Assembly: GCA_036262055.1 (NCBI GenBank)
Contig: DATAJP010000003.1
Location: 1-64,000 of the forward strand
DNA from: Ignavibacteria bacterium
Lineage (GTDB): Bacteria > Bacteroidota > Ignavibacteria > Tepidaquicellales > Tepidaquicellaceae
DNA length: 64,000 nt
Direction: 5' to 3'
Shown here: piece by piece, positions 34,043 through 42,680 of the stretch
How the letters are laid out: each line of letters begins with the position of its first letter
Position numbering within the stretch: the stretch's first letter is position 1
The notes under the pieces: generated by a model
Told to the model about the DNA's origin: nothing
The model's input: only the letters and a program-made list of their open reading frames with translations
The model's database searches: none
Made by a program: the position numbers and the translations under genes

Positions 34043-35528
34043 TTACATTATTATAGTCGTTTATTTAATCGGTGTTGCATTATTCGGGATTTTATCTTCC
34101 GGTAAGCAAAAATCCGCTAAAGATTATTTCCTCGGCTCAAAGCAAATTCCATGGTGGGCAGTGTGTTTTTCGATTGTTGCTACCGAAACGAGTACTCTTA
34201 CTTTTGTCAGCATTCCCGGACTCGCATATTTAACAAATATGTCGTTTCTTCAGCTTGCAGTCGGATATATGATTGGACGTATTGTTGTTGCGATTGTTTT
34301 CATTCCAAGATATTATAGAGGAGAAATGGAAACAGCTTATCAATATCTCGGCAATCGTTTCGGCGACCCTATGAGAAAATATTCATCCATCACTTTTATC
34401 TTTTTAAGAATATTTGCTGATGGTGTGAGATTATTTGTTACAGCTATCCCAATTAAGTTCATTACAGGTTTTGGTTATCTTGAATGTATTATCATTGTAG
34501 GTGCTATTACTCTTGTTTATTCTTACATCGGTGGCATTAAAGCAGTAATATGGACTGATGTTATTCAGATGTTCATTTATATAGGCGGTGCTATCGCCTC
34601 TTTTTGGGTCATTCTCGAATTGCTTCCCGGCGGATGGCAGGATGTTGTGAACTTTGCTACTCCTGGTAACAAGTTTCAGATTTTTAATTTTAATTTTGCT
34701 GATTCGCTTCAAAGTTTTTTCACAGGACCATATAATGTAATAGGAGGGTTAGTAGGCGGCGCATTTCTTTCAATGGCATCACACGGAACAGACCAGCTTA
34801 TTGTTCAGCGGTTGCTTACCTGCGAAGACAAACGTTCATCGCAAAAAGCAGTCATCTGGAGCGGCGTTATCGTATTTTTCCAGTTTGCGATATTTCTATT
34901 GATAGGCATTATGCTTTATGCTCTCTATCAAGGAGCTGATTTCAAAACAATGGTCATAGATGGATACGCTTTGACTAAGTCCGATGAGATTTTTCCGAGG
35001 TTCATAATTCAAAATCTTCCGATTGGTATTGCAGGTCTTGTTGTTGCAGGATTGCTGTCTGCATCAATGTCAACGTTGTCTTCAGCATTTAACTCACTTG
35101 CATCAACAACCGTATTTGATTTATTTAAAGTAAAAGATGACCCGAATAATCCCGGAAAGGAACTGCGTTTCTCACGTTATGCAACTTTGTTCTGGGGATT
35201 TGTAATTATCTGCACGGGACTTTTATTTCAGGATGAAAAAAATCCCGCGGTTGACTATGCCCTTAAGATTCAATCTATGATTTACGGCGGATTGCTTGGC
35301 GTGTTTTTGCTTGGGATGATAAGCAAGAAAGCAAACTTGTCAGATGCAATAATTTCTTATTCCGTCGCAATTGTTTCTTTATTCTTATTATTTATATTGC
35401 CGCAATTTAAAATAATCCCTGCATTGAATTTAACATGGTTCACATTCTTTGGTGTAATAATTACGTTCGTTGTTGCAACAATCACAGGAATGTTTCACAA
35501 GAAAACCAATTTAACTGTTAATGGATAA
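34023..35528 (+). CDS. Sodium:solute symporter (SSS family)
   Basis: This 501-residue inner-membrane protein has about thirteen helices. The SSS landmarks are 'DYFLGSKQIPWWAVCFSIVATETST' (about 35-60), 'GLAYLTNMSFLQLAVGYMIGR', 'YSYIGGIKAVIWTDVIQM' and 'ASHGTDQLIVQRLL'. The Ser/Thr-rich 'ASMSTLSSAFNSLAS' forms the Na+ site. It belongs to the group with sugar, sialic-acid and solute transporters, and the substrate cannot be assigned. Its gene overlaps both neighbours. Confidence 0.9.
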   Translation: MNFSSVDYIIIVVYLIGVALFGILSSGKQKSAKDYFLGSKQIPWWAVCFSIVATETSTLTFVSIPGLAYLTNMSFLQLAVGYMIGRIVVAIVFIPRYYRGEMETAYQYLGNRFGDPMRKYSSITFIFLRIFADGVRLFVTAIPIKFITGFGYLECIIIVGAITLVYSYIGGIKAVIWTDVIQMFIYIGGAIASFWVILELLPGGWQDVVNFATPGNKFQIFNFNFADSLQSFFTGPYNVIGGLVGGAFLSMASHGTDQLIVQRLLTCEDKRSSQKAVIWSGVIVFFQFAIFLLIGIMLYALYQGADFKTMVIDGYALTKSDEIFPRFIIQNLPIGIAGLVVAGLLSASMSTLSSAFNSLASTTVFDLFKVKDDPNNPGKELRFSRYATLFWGFVIICTGLLFQDEKNPAVDYALKIQSMIYGGLLGVFLLGMISKKANLSDAIISYSVAIVSLFLLFILPQFKIIPALNLTWFTFFGVIITFVVATITGMFHKKTNLTVNG

Positions 35529-38053
35529 TGTCACGGTATGCCGATATCGTATTTAATCTTCCGCTTTACAGCGCGTTCACTTATGAAATTCCTTCGCATT
35601 TAATCGGGACTGCTGAAGCGGGCAAGCGCGCGCTTGTCCGCTTTGGCAAGAAAGATCTTACCGGGATTATAATCAATCTCAAAGATACTACTGACGTTGT
35701 AAATACACGTTACATAAAAGATATTCTTGATGATGAACCGATTATCACAAAAGAGCTTTTTGATTTTTCAAACTGGGTAGCTCATTATTATCTTGCTCCA
35801 TTGGGCGAAGTTCTTTTCGCATCTATTCCACGCAATATTAATCTCAAATCAATTGTAACCTATAATCTCTCCGATAACTACAAGCTTGCTCTCGATAATA
35901 TTAAAAAAGGCAATGAGATTTTAATTAAAATCGTGAATGCGTTTGAAGAATCCGATGATATTGAACTTACACTCAATCAGCTTGAGAAAAGATTAAACAC
36001 TAACGAGCTTTCCTCTTACATAAAAACTCTTATCGATGCATTTGTTCTTGAGAAAAATTTTAGATTTAACCGGATTACAAAGGAAAAAATTGTCCGTTAT
36101 TATAAGATATGTATAGATAAAAAAGATATTGAAGAAACCATAAGAGATTTTAAAATTCGCTCCGAAAAACAAATAGCGGTTTTGAATGCTCTTGCAAAGA
36201 ATAATGAAATTGCGCAGAAAGATTTGATGTTATTGACGGGAATTTCTTCAGCTTCATTAAAATCTTTAATCCAAAAAGAATTAATTGGCTTCACTGATAA
36301 AAGAGTTTTCAGAAAAGCATCATCGAATTTATATAATAACCCTGCGGAGATTACTCTTAGCGATGAGCAAGAAATTTGCATGAATGAAATAAAATCGATG
36401 CAGTCTGAAAATAAGTTCAGTCCGATTTTGCTCTTTGGGGTTACGGGAAGCGGAAAGACAGAAATTTATATAAGAGCAATTCAGGATGCTCTAAATCAAA
36501 ATAAAAACGCAATCGTTCTTGTTCCTGAAATTTCACTTACACCTCAGCTTATCGCAAGATTTAAAGAAAGATTCGGTGATATAATCGGGGTTATACACAG
36601 CAAAGTTTCGGAAGGGGAGCGTCTTGATACATTTGACAGGATTTTAAATAATGAAATCAGAATAGTCATCGGCGCGCGCTCGGCAATTTTTTCTCCGGTG
36701 CAAAATATCGGAATAATAATCATTGATGAGGAACACGACAGCTCTTACAAACAGGAAAATTCACCGCGATATAATGGTCGTGATGTTGCATTGATGAGAG
36801 GAAAATTAAATGAATCTCTTGTCATTCTCGGCTCTGCAACACCTTCAATTGAAAGTTTTTATAATGCGGAAAAGGGAAAGTACAAACTTTGCACATTGAG
36901 GCACCGCGCAACAAAGATAAAGCCACCCGAAATAAAAATTGTAAATACTCAGAAAACTGATAAAGAGCAGCTTGGAAAAACTCTTGAACGAGAGCCGGAA
37001 AAAGTTAAGCAGGATTTTTTTGATTTCATAAATAAAGTTCGTTTGAGATTTATCAGCAAAGAACTTTTGCTTGAAATAGACAATCGTCTTAACAAAAAGG
37101 AACAAATAATTCTTTTGCAGAACCGCCGCGGATTTCATTCATACATTGAATGCATGAATTGCTTCAATGTTGAGTTCTGCCCGAGATGCAACATTGCTTT
37201 GACATACCACAAATCAACCGGAACTCTTAAGTGCCATTATTGCGGCTATTCAAAATCGATGATTAGCAAATGCAATAAATGCGGCTCGACCTTGCTTGTA
37301 TATAAAGGTGCGGGAACGGAGAAAGTCGAAGAAGAACTTATGAAGATTTTTCCGAAGGCAAATCTTGCGCGGTTGGATTCTGATTCAGCTTCATCAAAAA
37401 AATATTATGAATCAGTGCTGAATGATTTTTATAATGGTAAAATTGATATACTTGTCGGCACACAGCTGATTTCAAAAGGTTTGGACTTTCCTAATGTAAC
37501 GCTTGTTGGTGTAGTAAATGCCGATATTGGTTTGCTCAATCCTGATTTCAGGGCTACCGAACACACATTCCAGATTTTAACGCAGGTCTCAGGCAGGGCA
37601 GGGAGAAAAGACAAAGAAGGAGAGGTGATTATTCAGACGAAGCATCCTGAATATTTTGTTTTTGAGGACATAAAAAATCATGATTACCTGTCATTTTACA
37701 ATAAAGAATTGATGCAGAGAGAATCATGTGATTATCCACCGTTCAGCAGATTGGTTTTAATCGAAACAAAATCAGAAAATCAATTACTTGCAGAAAGCAA
37801 AATCAAAGAACTGTTTAATTTTGTGAACTCAATAGATATCGAGAAAAAATTAAAAATGCTTCCTCCAAGCCAGCCGTTGTTTTCTAAACTTCGCGACCAG
37901 TACCGTTATCACTTGCTCATCAAATCTCCAAAAAACACAGACTCAAGCGGAGCATACCTCAATAAAAAGCTAAAAGAAGTAAAAGCATATTCCGATACAA
38001 TTAAAGGAAGTATCCAGATTTTAATTGACGTCGACCCTGTAAATTTATTGTAA
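35528..38053 (+). CDS. priA: Primosomal replication restart helicase PriA
   Basis: PriA recognises stalled forks and reloads the replisome with its 3'-5' helicase. The 841-residue length is slightly above the E. coli form. The order is a 3'-DNA-binding N-terminal domain ('PLYSAFTYEIP'), winged helix, Walker A 'FGVTGSGKTEIY' (about 301-312), 'IIIDEEHDSSYKQENSPRY', a zinc module with paired Cys ('CMNCFNVEFCPRC', 'CHYCGYS...CNKCGS'), 'GTQLISKGLDFPNV' and 'SGRAGRKDKEG'. An extra helical stretch at about 120-290 is longer than usual. The ATG overlaps the symporter stop (TAATG). Confidence 0.97.
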   Translation: MSRYADIVFNLPLYSAFTYEIPSHLIGTAEAGKRALVRFGKKDLTGIIINLKDTTDVVNTRYIKDILDDEPIITKELFDFSNWVAHYYLAPLGEVLFASIPRNINLKSIVTYNLSDNYKLALDNIKKGNEILIKIVNAFEESDDIELTLNQLEKRLNTNELSSYIKTLIDAFVLEKNFRFNRITKEKIVRYYKICIDKKDIEETIRDFKIRSEKQIAVLNALAKNNEIAQKDLMLLTGISSASLKSLIQKELIGFTDKRVFRKASSNLYNNPAEITLSDEQEICMNEIKSMQSENKFSPILLFGVTGSGKTEIYIRAIQDALNQNKNAIVLVPEISLTPQLIARFKERFGDIIGVIHSKVSEGERLDTFDRILNNEIRIVIGARSAIFSPVQNIGIIIIDEEHDSSYKQENSPRYNGRDVALMRGKLNESLVILGSATPSIESFYNAEKGKYKLCTLRHRATKIKPPEIKIVNTQKTDKEQLGKTLEREPEKVKQDFFDFINKVRLRFISKELLLEIDNRLNKKEQIILLQNRRGFHSYIECMNCFNVEFCPRCNIALTYHKSTGTLKCHYCGYSKSMISKCNKCGSTLLVYKGAGTEKVEEELMKIFPKANLARLDSDSASSKKYYESVLNDFYNGKIDILVGTQLISKGLDFPNVTLVGVVNADIGLLNPDFRATEHTFQILTQVSGRAGRKDKEGEVIIQTKHPEYFVFEDIKNHDYLSFYNKELMQRESCDYPPFSRLVLIETKSENQLLAESKIKELFNFVNSIDIEKKLKMLPPSQPLFSKLRDQYRYHLLIKSPKNTDSSGAYLNKKLKEVKAYSDTIKGSIQILIDVDPVNLL

Positions 38054-38130
38054 TAAAAAGAATTTTAGTGCTCATTTGTATTATTTTAATATAAACATTA
38101 TTTTAAACGTTCATTTGGAGAATAATTAAA

Positions 38131-39039
38131 ATGCTTAAAAAAACTATTATAATATTTTTTATTTCATTATTTCCTTTTAAAATATTATTCGGCCAGTTGC
38201 AATTAGAAATGACAATCTCAGAGCAGATTGCTAATTCAACTATATATTTGGAATTTTCAAATGAGACAGTTAGTAAAGAAAGTATTATAAAAGGATTTTG
38301 CACTGGAATTGTTTTTATGTTTAATATTAATAATGAATTTTATCATTATATATTAACTAACAAACATAATATAGAGGGTTTTAATAAAGTATCTTTTTAT
38401 TTAACAAAAGTAAAAGATAAAAAACCAGATTATGGAAATATGCAAAAATTCACATACGATTTTGATGAAACAGATTGGATTAAACATCCCGATGGGGATG
38501 TTGATCTTGCAATCTATCCGATCAATAATCTTGTTGAACTAAATTTTGGACCGCAGAAATATGTTATTATTTCTTTTGCTGAAAATTCAATTCCTAATGA
38601 CTCAATAATAAATTCATTGTCTTTTATAGAAAATGTTTACGTTGTTGGATATCCCAAACAACAATGGGATTATGTTAATAATATTCCAGTCATTAGAAAA
38701 GGGGTTACTTCATCTCCCTATAAATTAAATTACAGAGGACGTGAAGAATTTTTAGTAGATGCTCCTAATTTTAAAGGAAATAGTGGATCTCCTATTATTA
38801 TTTATGACAATGAACATGTTGATAACAAAGGAAATTATATAATAGGACGAAGGACCTATCTCCTGGGAATAAATTATTATACCTATTTATATGAAGAATT
38901 GGGAATGGTAAAGATTGAAAATATAGATTCTATAAAATCTAAAATACCTTCAAACCTTCACGTTGTAATTAAATCCCAAAAAATATTGGATTTTATTGAA
39001 GTAATTAAAGAAAAAAATAAAGATTTGAAAAGAAATTAA
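38131..39039 (+). CDS. Secreted trypsin-fold serine protease-like protein
   Basis: This 302-residue protein has a signal peptide (1-21, 'ILFGQ'). A chymotrypsin-type triad can be placed: His79 in 'YILTNKHNI', Asp125 in 'GDVDLAIYP' and Ser218 in 'FKGNSGSPIII'. The 'GNSGSP' nucleophile loop is canonical. It lacks a PDZ domain, so it is not DegP-like. The gene is noticeably more AT-rich than priA upstream and sits directly before a tRNA gene, which would fit horizontal gain. The substrate is unknown. Confidence 0.78.
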   Translation: MLKKTIIIFFISLFPFKILFGQLQLEMTISEQIANSTIYLEFSNETVSKESIIKGFCTGIVFMFNINNEFYHYILTNKHNIEGFNKVSFYLTKVKDKKPDYGNMQKFTYDFDETDWIKHPDGDVDLAIYPINNLVELNFGPQKYVIISFAENSIPNDSIINSLSFIENVYVVGYPKQQWDYVNNIPVIRKGVTSSPYKLNYRGREEFLVDAPNFKGNSGSPIIIYDNEHVDNKGNYIIGRRTYLLGINYYTYLYEELGMVKIENIDSIKSKIPSNLHVVIKSQKILDFIEVIKEKNKDLKRN

Positions 39040-39049
39040 AACAGCTTAG

Positions 39050-39121
39050 TACTCCTGCAAGGATTCGAACCCTGACAAATAGAGCCGAAATCTATTGTGC
39101 TATCCATTACACCACAGGAGC
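39050..39121 (-). tRNA. tRNA-Arg (anticodon TCG)
   Basis: On the minus strand the cloverleaf is complete. The acceptor arm is GCTCCTG/CAGGAGT with discriminator A, and the D-arm contains TGTAATGGATAGCA. The anticodon stem ATAGA/TCTAT encloses TTTCGGC (anticodon TCG), and the T-arm has GGTTCGAATCC. CCA is not encoded. The product reads CGA and probably other CGN codons. Confidence 0.96.
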
Positions 39122-39205
39122 ATATACAAAAATAACTTATATAAGCTTTTAATTCACTCCTAAAAATTTTAATTAAAATTATCTTAGAGGGGATGAAAGG
39201 TAAGT

Positions 39206-39237
39206 AATCTGCGGGACTACTTACAATCCCGCAGATT
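39206..39237 (-). terminator. Hairpin downstream of the T9SS propeller gene
   Basis: A perfect 11-base stem AATCTGCGGGA / TCCCGCAGATT lies 10 bases beyond the stop of the minus-strand gene at 39248. The T-run is poor, so it may be an attenuated or stabilising hairpin. Confidence 0.65.
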
Positions 39238-39247
39238 AAATTTTGAA

Positions 39248-40468
39248 TTATTTTATCAAATTCATTTTCTTTGTTTCTGCGAAACTGTTAGTCACAAGCC
39301 GGTAATAATAAATTCCGCTTGATAAATCACCTGCATCAAACTCAACTTCATATTCGCCGGTATTCAGATTTTGGTTTACCAAACTCTTCACAGCCTTTCC
39401 GGTAATATCGTAAACAGTTAACAAAACATTTTCATTTTTTGCTAAAGCAAATTTTATTTTTGTACTTGGATTAAAAGGATTTGGATAATTTTGCGACAAA
39501 CTGAATTTATCGGGAACATTTGAGTTAAGAGGAGTGATTCCTACTAAATCAGTTCCCTTTAATATGGTCCCGTTTTTACCTGAAATATAAGCTGTTGAAA
39601 CTGATGGAATAGATATATCATAAAGAGTAACCGTCCCACCCCAGACATCATTCCAGGTAAATCCTCCATTTGTAGTTTTAAGTAAAGCTCCGAAATCACC
39701 TACAGCATAAGCAATATTTTCATTAGCATATTCAACATCGAAAAGCCAGTTGCTATATGGGGTAGAAATATTATTCCATGTTCCGTTTGATATTTTGTAA
39801 ACTGCCGCATTATATCCTACAGCAAGTCCATTATCGTTATTTATAAAATCAATCTCTTCCAATGTATGCAAAACCGGTATGCTTACCAAGTTCCAATTAT
39901 TGCCTGTATTGGAAGTTTTAAAAACACTTCCTGAAAGACCTACAACAAAACCGTTTTCGCTATTAGAAAAATCCAAACCTTTTAAACCGCCGTTAAACTC
40001 AGCAGTTATCATAGTCCAATTAGTTCCTCTGTCATTAGATTTATATACAATACCGGGATCACCAACAGCGAAAATTAAATTCTCTGAAACAAAGTGGACT
40101 CTGCGAATTTTATCTCCTGAACCCAAATTCACTGCAATCCAGTTATCACCTCCGTTAACTGTTCTTAAGATTGTTCTGTTTTCTCCGACAGCAATCCCAA
40201 AATTAGCATTAATAAAATCCACGCTATATAATACTTGCGACGTACCGCTTGTTTGGGCAGACCAGTTAACTCCTCCGTTTGTAGTTTTTCTTATCACACC
40301 ATTATTGCCAACAACCCATCCGGTATTATTATCAATAAAATCAACTCCCCACAAATCTGATGAGGTTCCTGTGCCAAATGATTGCCAATTATCTGCAATG
40401 GATAATTGAACTGAAGCCAAAATAAATATTAAATTTAAAATGGCGGTTTTAAAGTTTAATTTTTTCAT
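39248..40468 (-). CDS. Secreted YCF48/BNR-type beta-propeller with T9SS sorting domain
   Basis: This 406-residue protein has a signal peptide (1-25, 'QLSIA'). Seven or so repeats of about 42 residues have the form 'GWVVGNNGVIRKTTNGGVNW', the YCF48/BNR blade signature. The T9SS type A sorting tail (about 320-406) has 'NYPNPFNPST' and 'KKMNLIK'. It is a paralogue of the 1811-3073 protein, with more regular blades. No catalytic residues can be proposed. A binding or structural surface role is likely. Confidence 0.85.
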   Translation of the reverse strand: MKKLNFKTAILNLIFILASVQLSIADNWQSFGTGTSSDLWGVDFIDNNTGWVVGNNGVIRKTTNGGVNWSAQTSGTSQVLYSVDFINANFGIAVGENRTILRTVNGGDNWIAVNLGSGDKIRRVHFVSENLIFAVGDPGIVYKSNDRGTNWTMITAEFNGGLKGLDFSNSENGFVVGLSGSVFKTSNTGNNWNLVSIPVLHTLEEIDFINNDNGLAVGYNAAVYKISNGTWNNISTPYSNWLFDVEYANENIAYAVGDFGALLKTTNGGFTWNDVWGGTVTLYDISIPSVSTAYISGKNGTILKGTDLVGITPLNSNVPDKFSLSQNYPNPFNPSTKIKFALAKNENVLLTVYDITGKAVKSLVNQNLNTGEYEVEFDAGDLSSGIYYYRLVTNSFAETKKMNLIK

Positions 40469-40657
40469 ATTTGTTTAATTTTTGAATTAAATGCTATAGG
40501 AAATGTATTATAAAATGATATAAAAAACACTATAAAAATGTAAATATACTCTTTTATATTCATTGTAAATTCTTATTCTAATAAGTATCTTAATGGCTTA
40601 TATTTCTCACGAAATTATATTTAAATTACTATTTTCCCGCAATTTATATTTTAACTA

Positions 40658-41950
40658 TTGGAAACAAATTTTAAAGACATTGACAGCGTCAAAAAAGAAC
40701 TTGAGTTTATTCTATCATATGACGAATTAAAGCCTCATTTCGAAAAAGCGCTTGTAAAATACAGAAATAAAGCATCAATTCCCGGCTTCAGAAAAGGAAA
40801 AGCACCCCTTGCAATTGTGAAGAAGATGGTAGGCGAAAGTCTTGAGTATTCAGCTCTAGAAGAAATTGCAAATGACGTTTTCAGAAATCATATTACTGAA
40901 AATGACATCGACATCCTCGATGTCGGCGCAATAACTGATTTTAATTACGAGCCGCAAAGAAGATTCCAGTTCAAAATAGAGTTCGAAGTCAAGCCTGAAA
41001 TAATTCTTGAAAACTATAAAGGCATTGAACTTAAGAAAAAGAAATACGTAATCGATGATTCGCTTATCGATGAGGAGATTAATTATCATAAGCTTCAAAA
41101 TTCACAGCTTGAAATGGACAGCGAAGCGTTTGATAATGAATATGTGGTCACACTTGATTTGCAGGATTTGGATAAGGACGGAAACATCATTATCGGTCAA
41201 ACTCAGAAAGACGTTAAAGTTTATCTTGCCAATAAATCTCTTGCAAAAGAATTTGCAAAAGGTTTAAAGGGAATCAAAGAAGGTGAAACAAGAACAATCA
41301 GCACAAAAGATGCTGACGGCAGCAAGAAAAAAGTTCAGGCAACTGCAACTAAAGTTGAAAAACTGGTTGCCCCTGAAATGAATGAAGAGTTTTTCAAGAA
41401 AATTACCGCGAAAGAAGATATTAAGACTCTTGATGAGTTCAGGAATACGATTAAAGACGAACTGCACAAAATTTATGACAATGCCTCTGAACAAAATCTT
41501 AAAAATGAGTTAATTAATGAACTGCTTAAGCAGAACGATGTAACTGTTCCAAATGCGTTTGTTGAAAACATCTTAAAAAACGCTGCCGAAGATTATCAGA
41601 AGCGCCAGGGTAAAAATGCGAAACTAACTTCCGAGCAAATCGAAGAATATAAAAAAGCAAATAAAGCGGATGCAACAAAGCAGGCAAAATGGTTTTTAAT
41701 AAAAGAAAAGATTGCTGAGCTTGAAAACATAAAAGTTGAAGAAGAGGATATAAAAAAGTTTGCAGAGGACATTGCTGCAAAGTATAATATGCCTGCTGAT
41801 AAATTGGCTGAGCTTTACGGAAAAAACCCTGATGTTATGAATAACATCCTAAATGAGAAAACAATGAAATTCCTTATTGATAATGCAAAAATAACCGAAA
41901 TAGAAGAAGTTAAGAAACCTGAAGAACAGGAAGAAGTAGAAGAGGTATAA
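40658..41950 (+). CDS. tig: Trigger factor
   Basis: This ribosome-bound chaperone and peptidyl-prolyl isomerase meets nascent chains at the tunnel exit. The 430-residue product starts at TTG (METNFKDI). The ribosome-binding signature is 'SIPGFRKGKAPLAIVKKMVG' (about 38-57, G-F-R-K-G/X-P). The middle PPIase-like region is divergent. The C-terminal helical arms (about 250-430) end in a Glu-rich tail. clpP follows 30 bases downstream, the usual tig-clpP order. Confidence 0.96.
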   Translation: METNFKDIDSVKKELEFILSYDELKPHFEKALVKYRNKASIPGFRKGKAPLAIVKKMVGESLEYSALEEIANDVFRNHITENDIDILDVGAITDFNYEPQRRFQFKIEFEVKPEIILENYKGIELKKKKYVIDDSLIDEEINYHKLQNSQLEMDSEAFDNEYVVTLDLQDLDKDGNIIIGQTQKDVKVYLANKSLAKEFAKGLKGIKEGETRTISTKDADGSKKKVQATATKVEKLVAPEMNEEFFKKITAKEDIKTLDEFRNTIKDELHKIYDNASEQNLKNELINELLKQNDVTVPNAFVENILKNAAEDYQKRQGKNAKLTSEQIEEYKKANKADATKQAKWFLIKEKIAELENIKVEEEDIKKFAEDIAAKYNMPADKLAELYGKNPDVMNNILNEKTMKFLIDNAKITEIEEVKKPEEQEEVEEV

Positions 41951-41980
41951 ACGATTTAATTCAAACTAAAATTTTAACAC

Positions 41981-42658
41981 ATGCACAATATAGATTTAAT
42001 AAAAAAACACAGTGATTATATAAATAGTGGTTTAAATACCGTTGCAGGTATTAATAACCAGCTTGTTCCTATTGTAGTCGAACAGACATCAAGAGGAGAA
42101 AGAAGCTATGATATTTATTCAAGGTTATTAAAAGAAAGAATAATTTTTCTGGGCTCTGCAATTTATGATGAGCTTGCGGCATTAATTGTTGCACAGTTAA
42201 TTTTCCTTGAGTCAGAAGACCCTGATAAAGACATAATGATGTATATAAACTCACCCGGCGGCAGCGTTACTGCAGGATTGGGAATTTACGATACAATGCA
42301 GTATATAAGTCCGGCAGTTTCCACAATTTGTGTGGGAATGGCAGCATCTATGGGACAACTTTTGCTCACAGGCGGCGCTGCAGGAAAAAGAATTGCACTA
42401 CCGCATTCAAAGATTCTTATGCATCAGCCGTGGACAGGTGGTTTGCAGGGACAAACAAGTGATATTATAATCCACGCAAGAGAAATGGAAAAAACACGAA
42501 GAACTTTATTTGAAATCATTTCAAAACATTCAGGCCAGCCGGTTGATAAGATTGAAAAAGATGCCGACAGGGATAATTACATGACGCCTGAAGAAGCAAA
42601 GAAATACGGATTGATTGATAATATTTTATCAAAAAGAGAACGTTCGGAAAAAAAATAA
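41981..42658 (+). CDS. clpP: ATP-dependent Clp protease proteolytic subunit
   Basis: ClpP forms the tetradecameric serine protease chamber used by ClpX/ClpA. The 225-residue protein has the catalytic triad Ser123 ('GMAASMGQ'), His148 ('ILMHQP') and Asp198 ('DADRDNYM'). The handle region is '[12 protein letters not shown]'. About 25 residues precede the mature-like start and may be a propeptide. Unusually, clpX does not follow; a polytopic membrane protein gene does. Confidence 0.97.
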   Translation: MHNIDLIKKHSDYINSGLNTVAGINNQLVPIVVEQTSRGERSYDIYSRLLKERIIFLGSAIYDELAALIVAQLIFLESEDPDKDIMMYINSPGGSVTAGLGIYDTMQYISPAVSTICVGMAASMGQLLLTGGAAGKRIALPHSKILMHQPWTGGLQGQTSDIIIHAREMEKTRRTLFEIISKHSGQPVDKIEKDADRDNYMTPEEAKKYGLIDNILSKRERSEKK

Positions 42659-42680
42659 ACTCAAACCCTAAACAACATAA

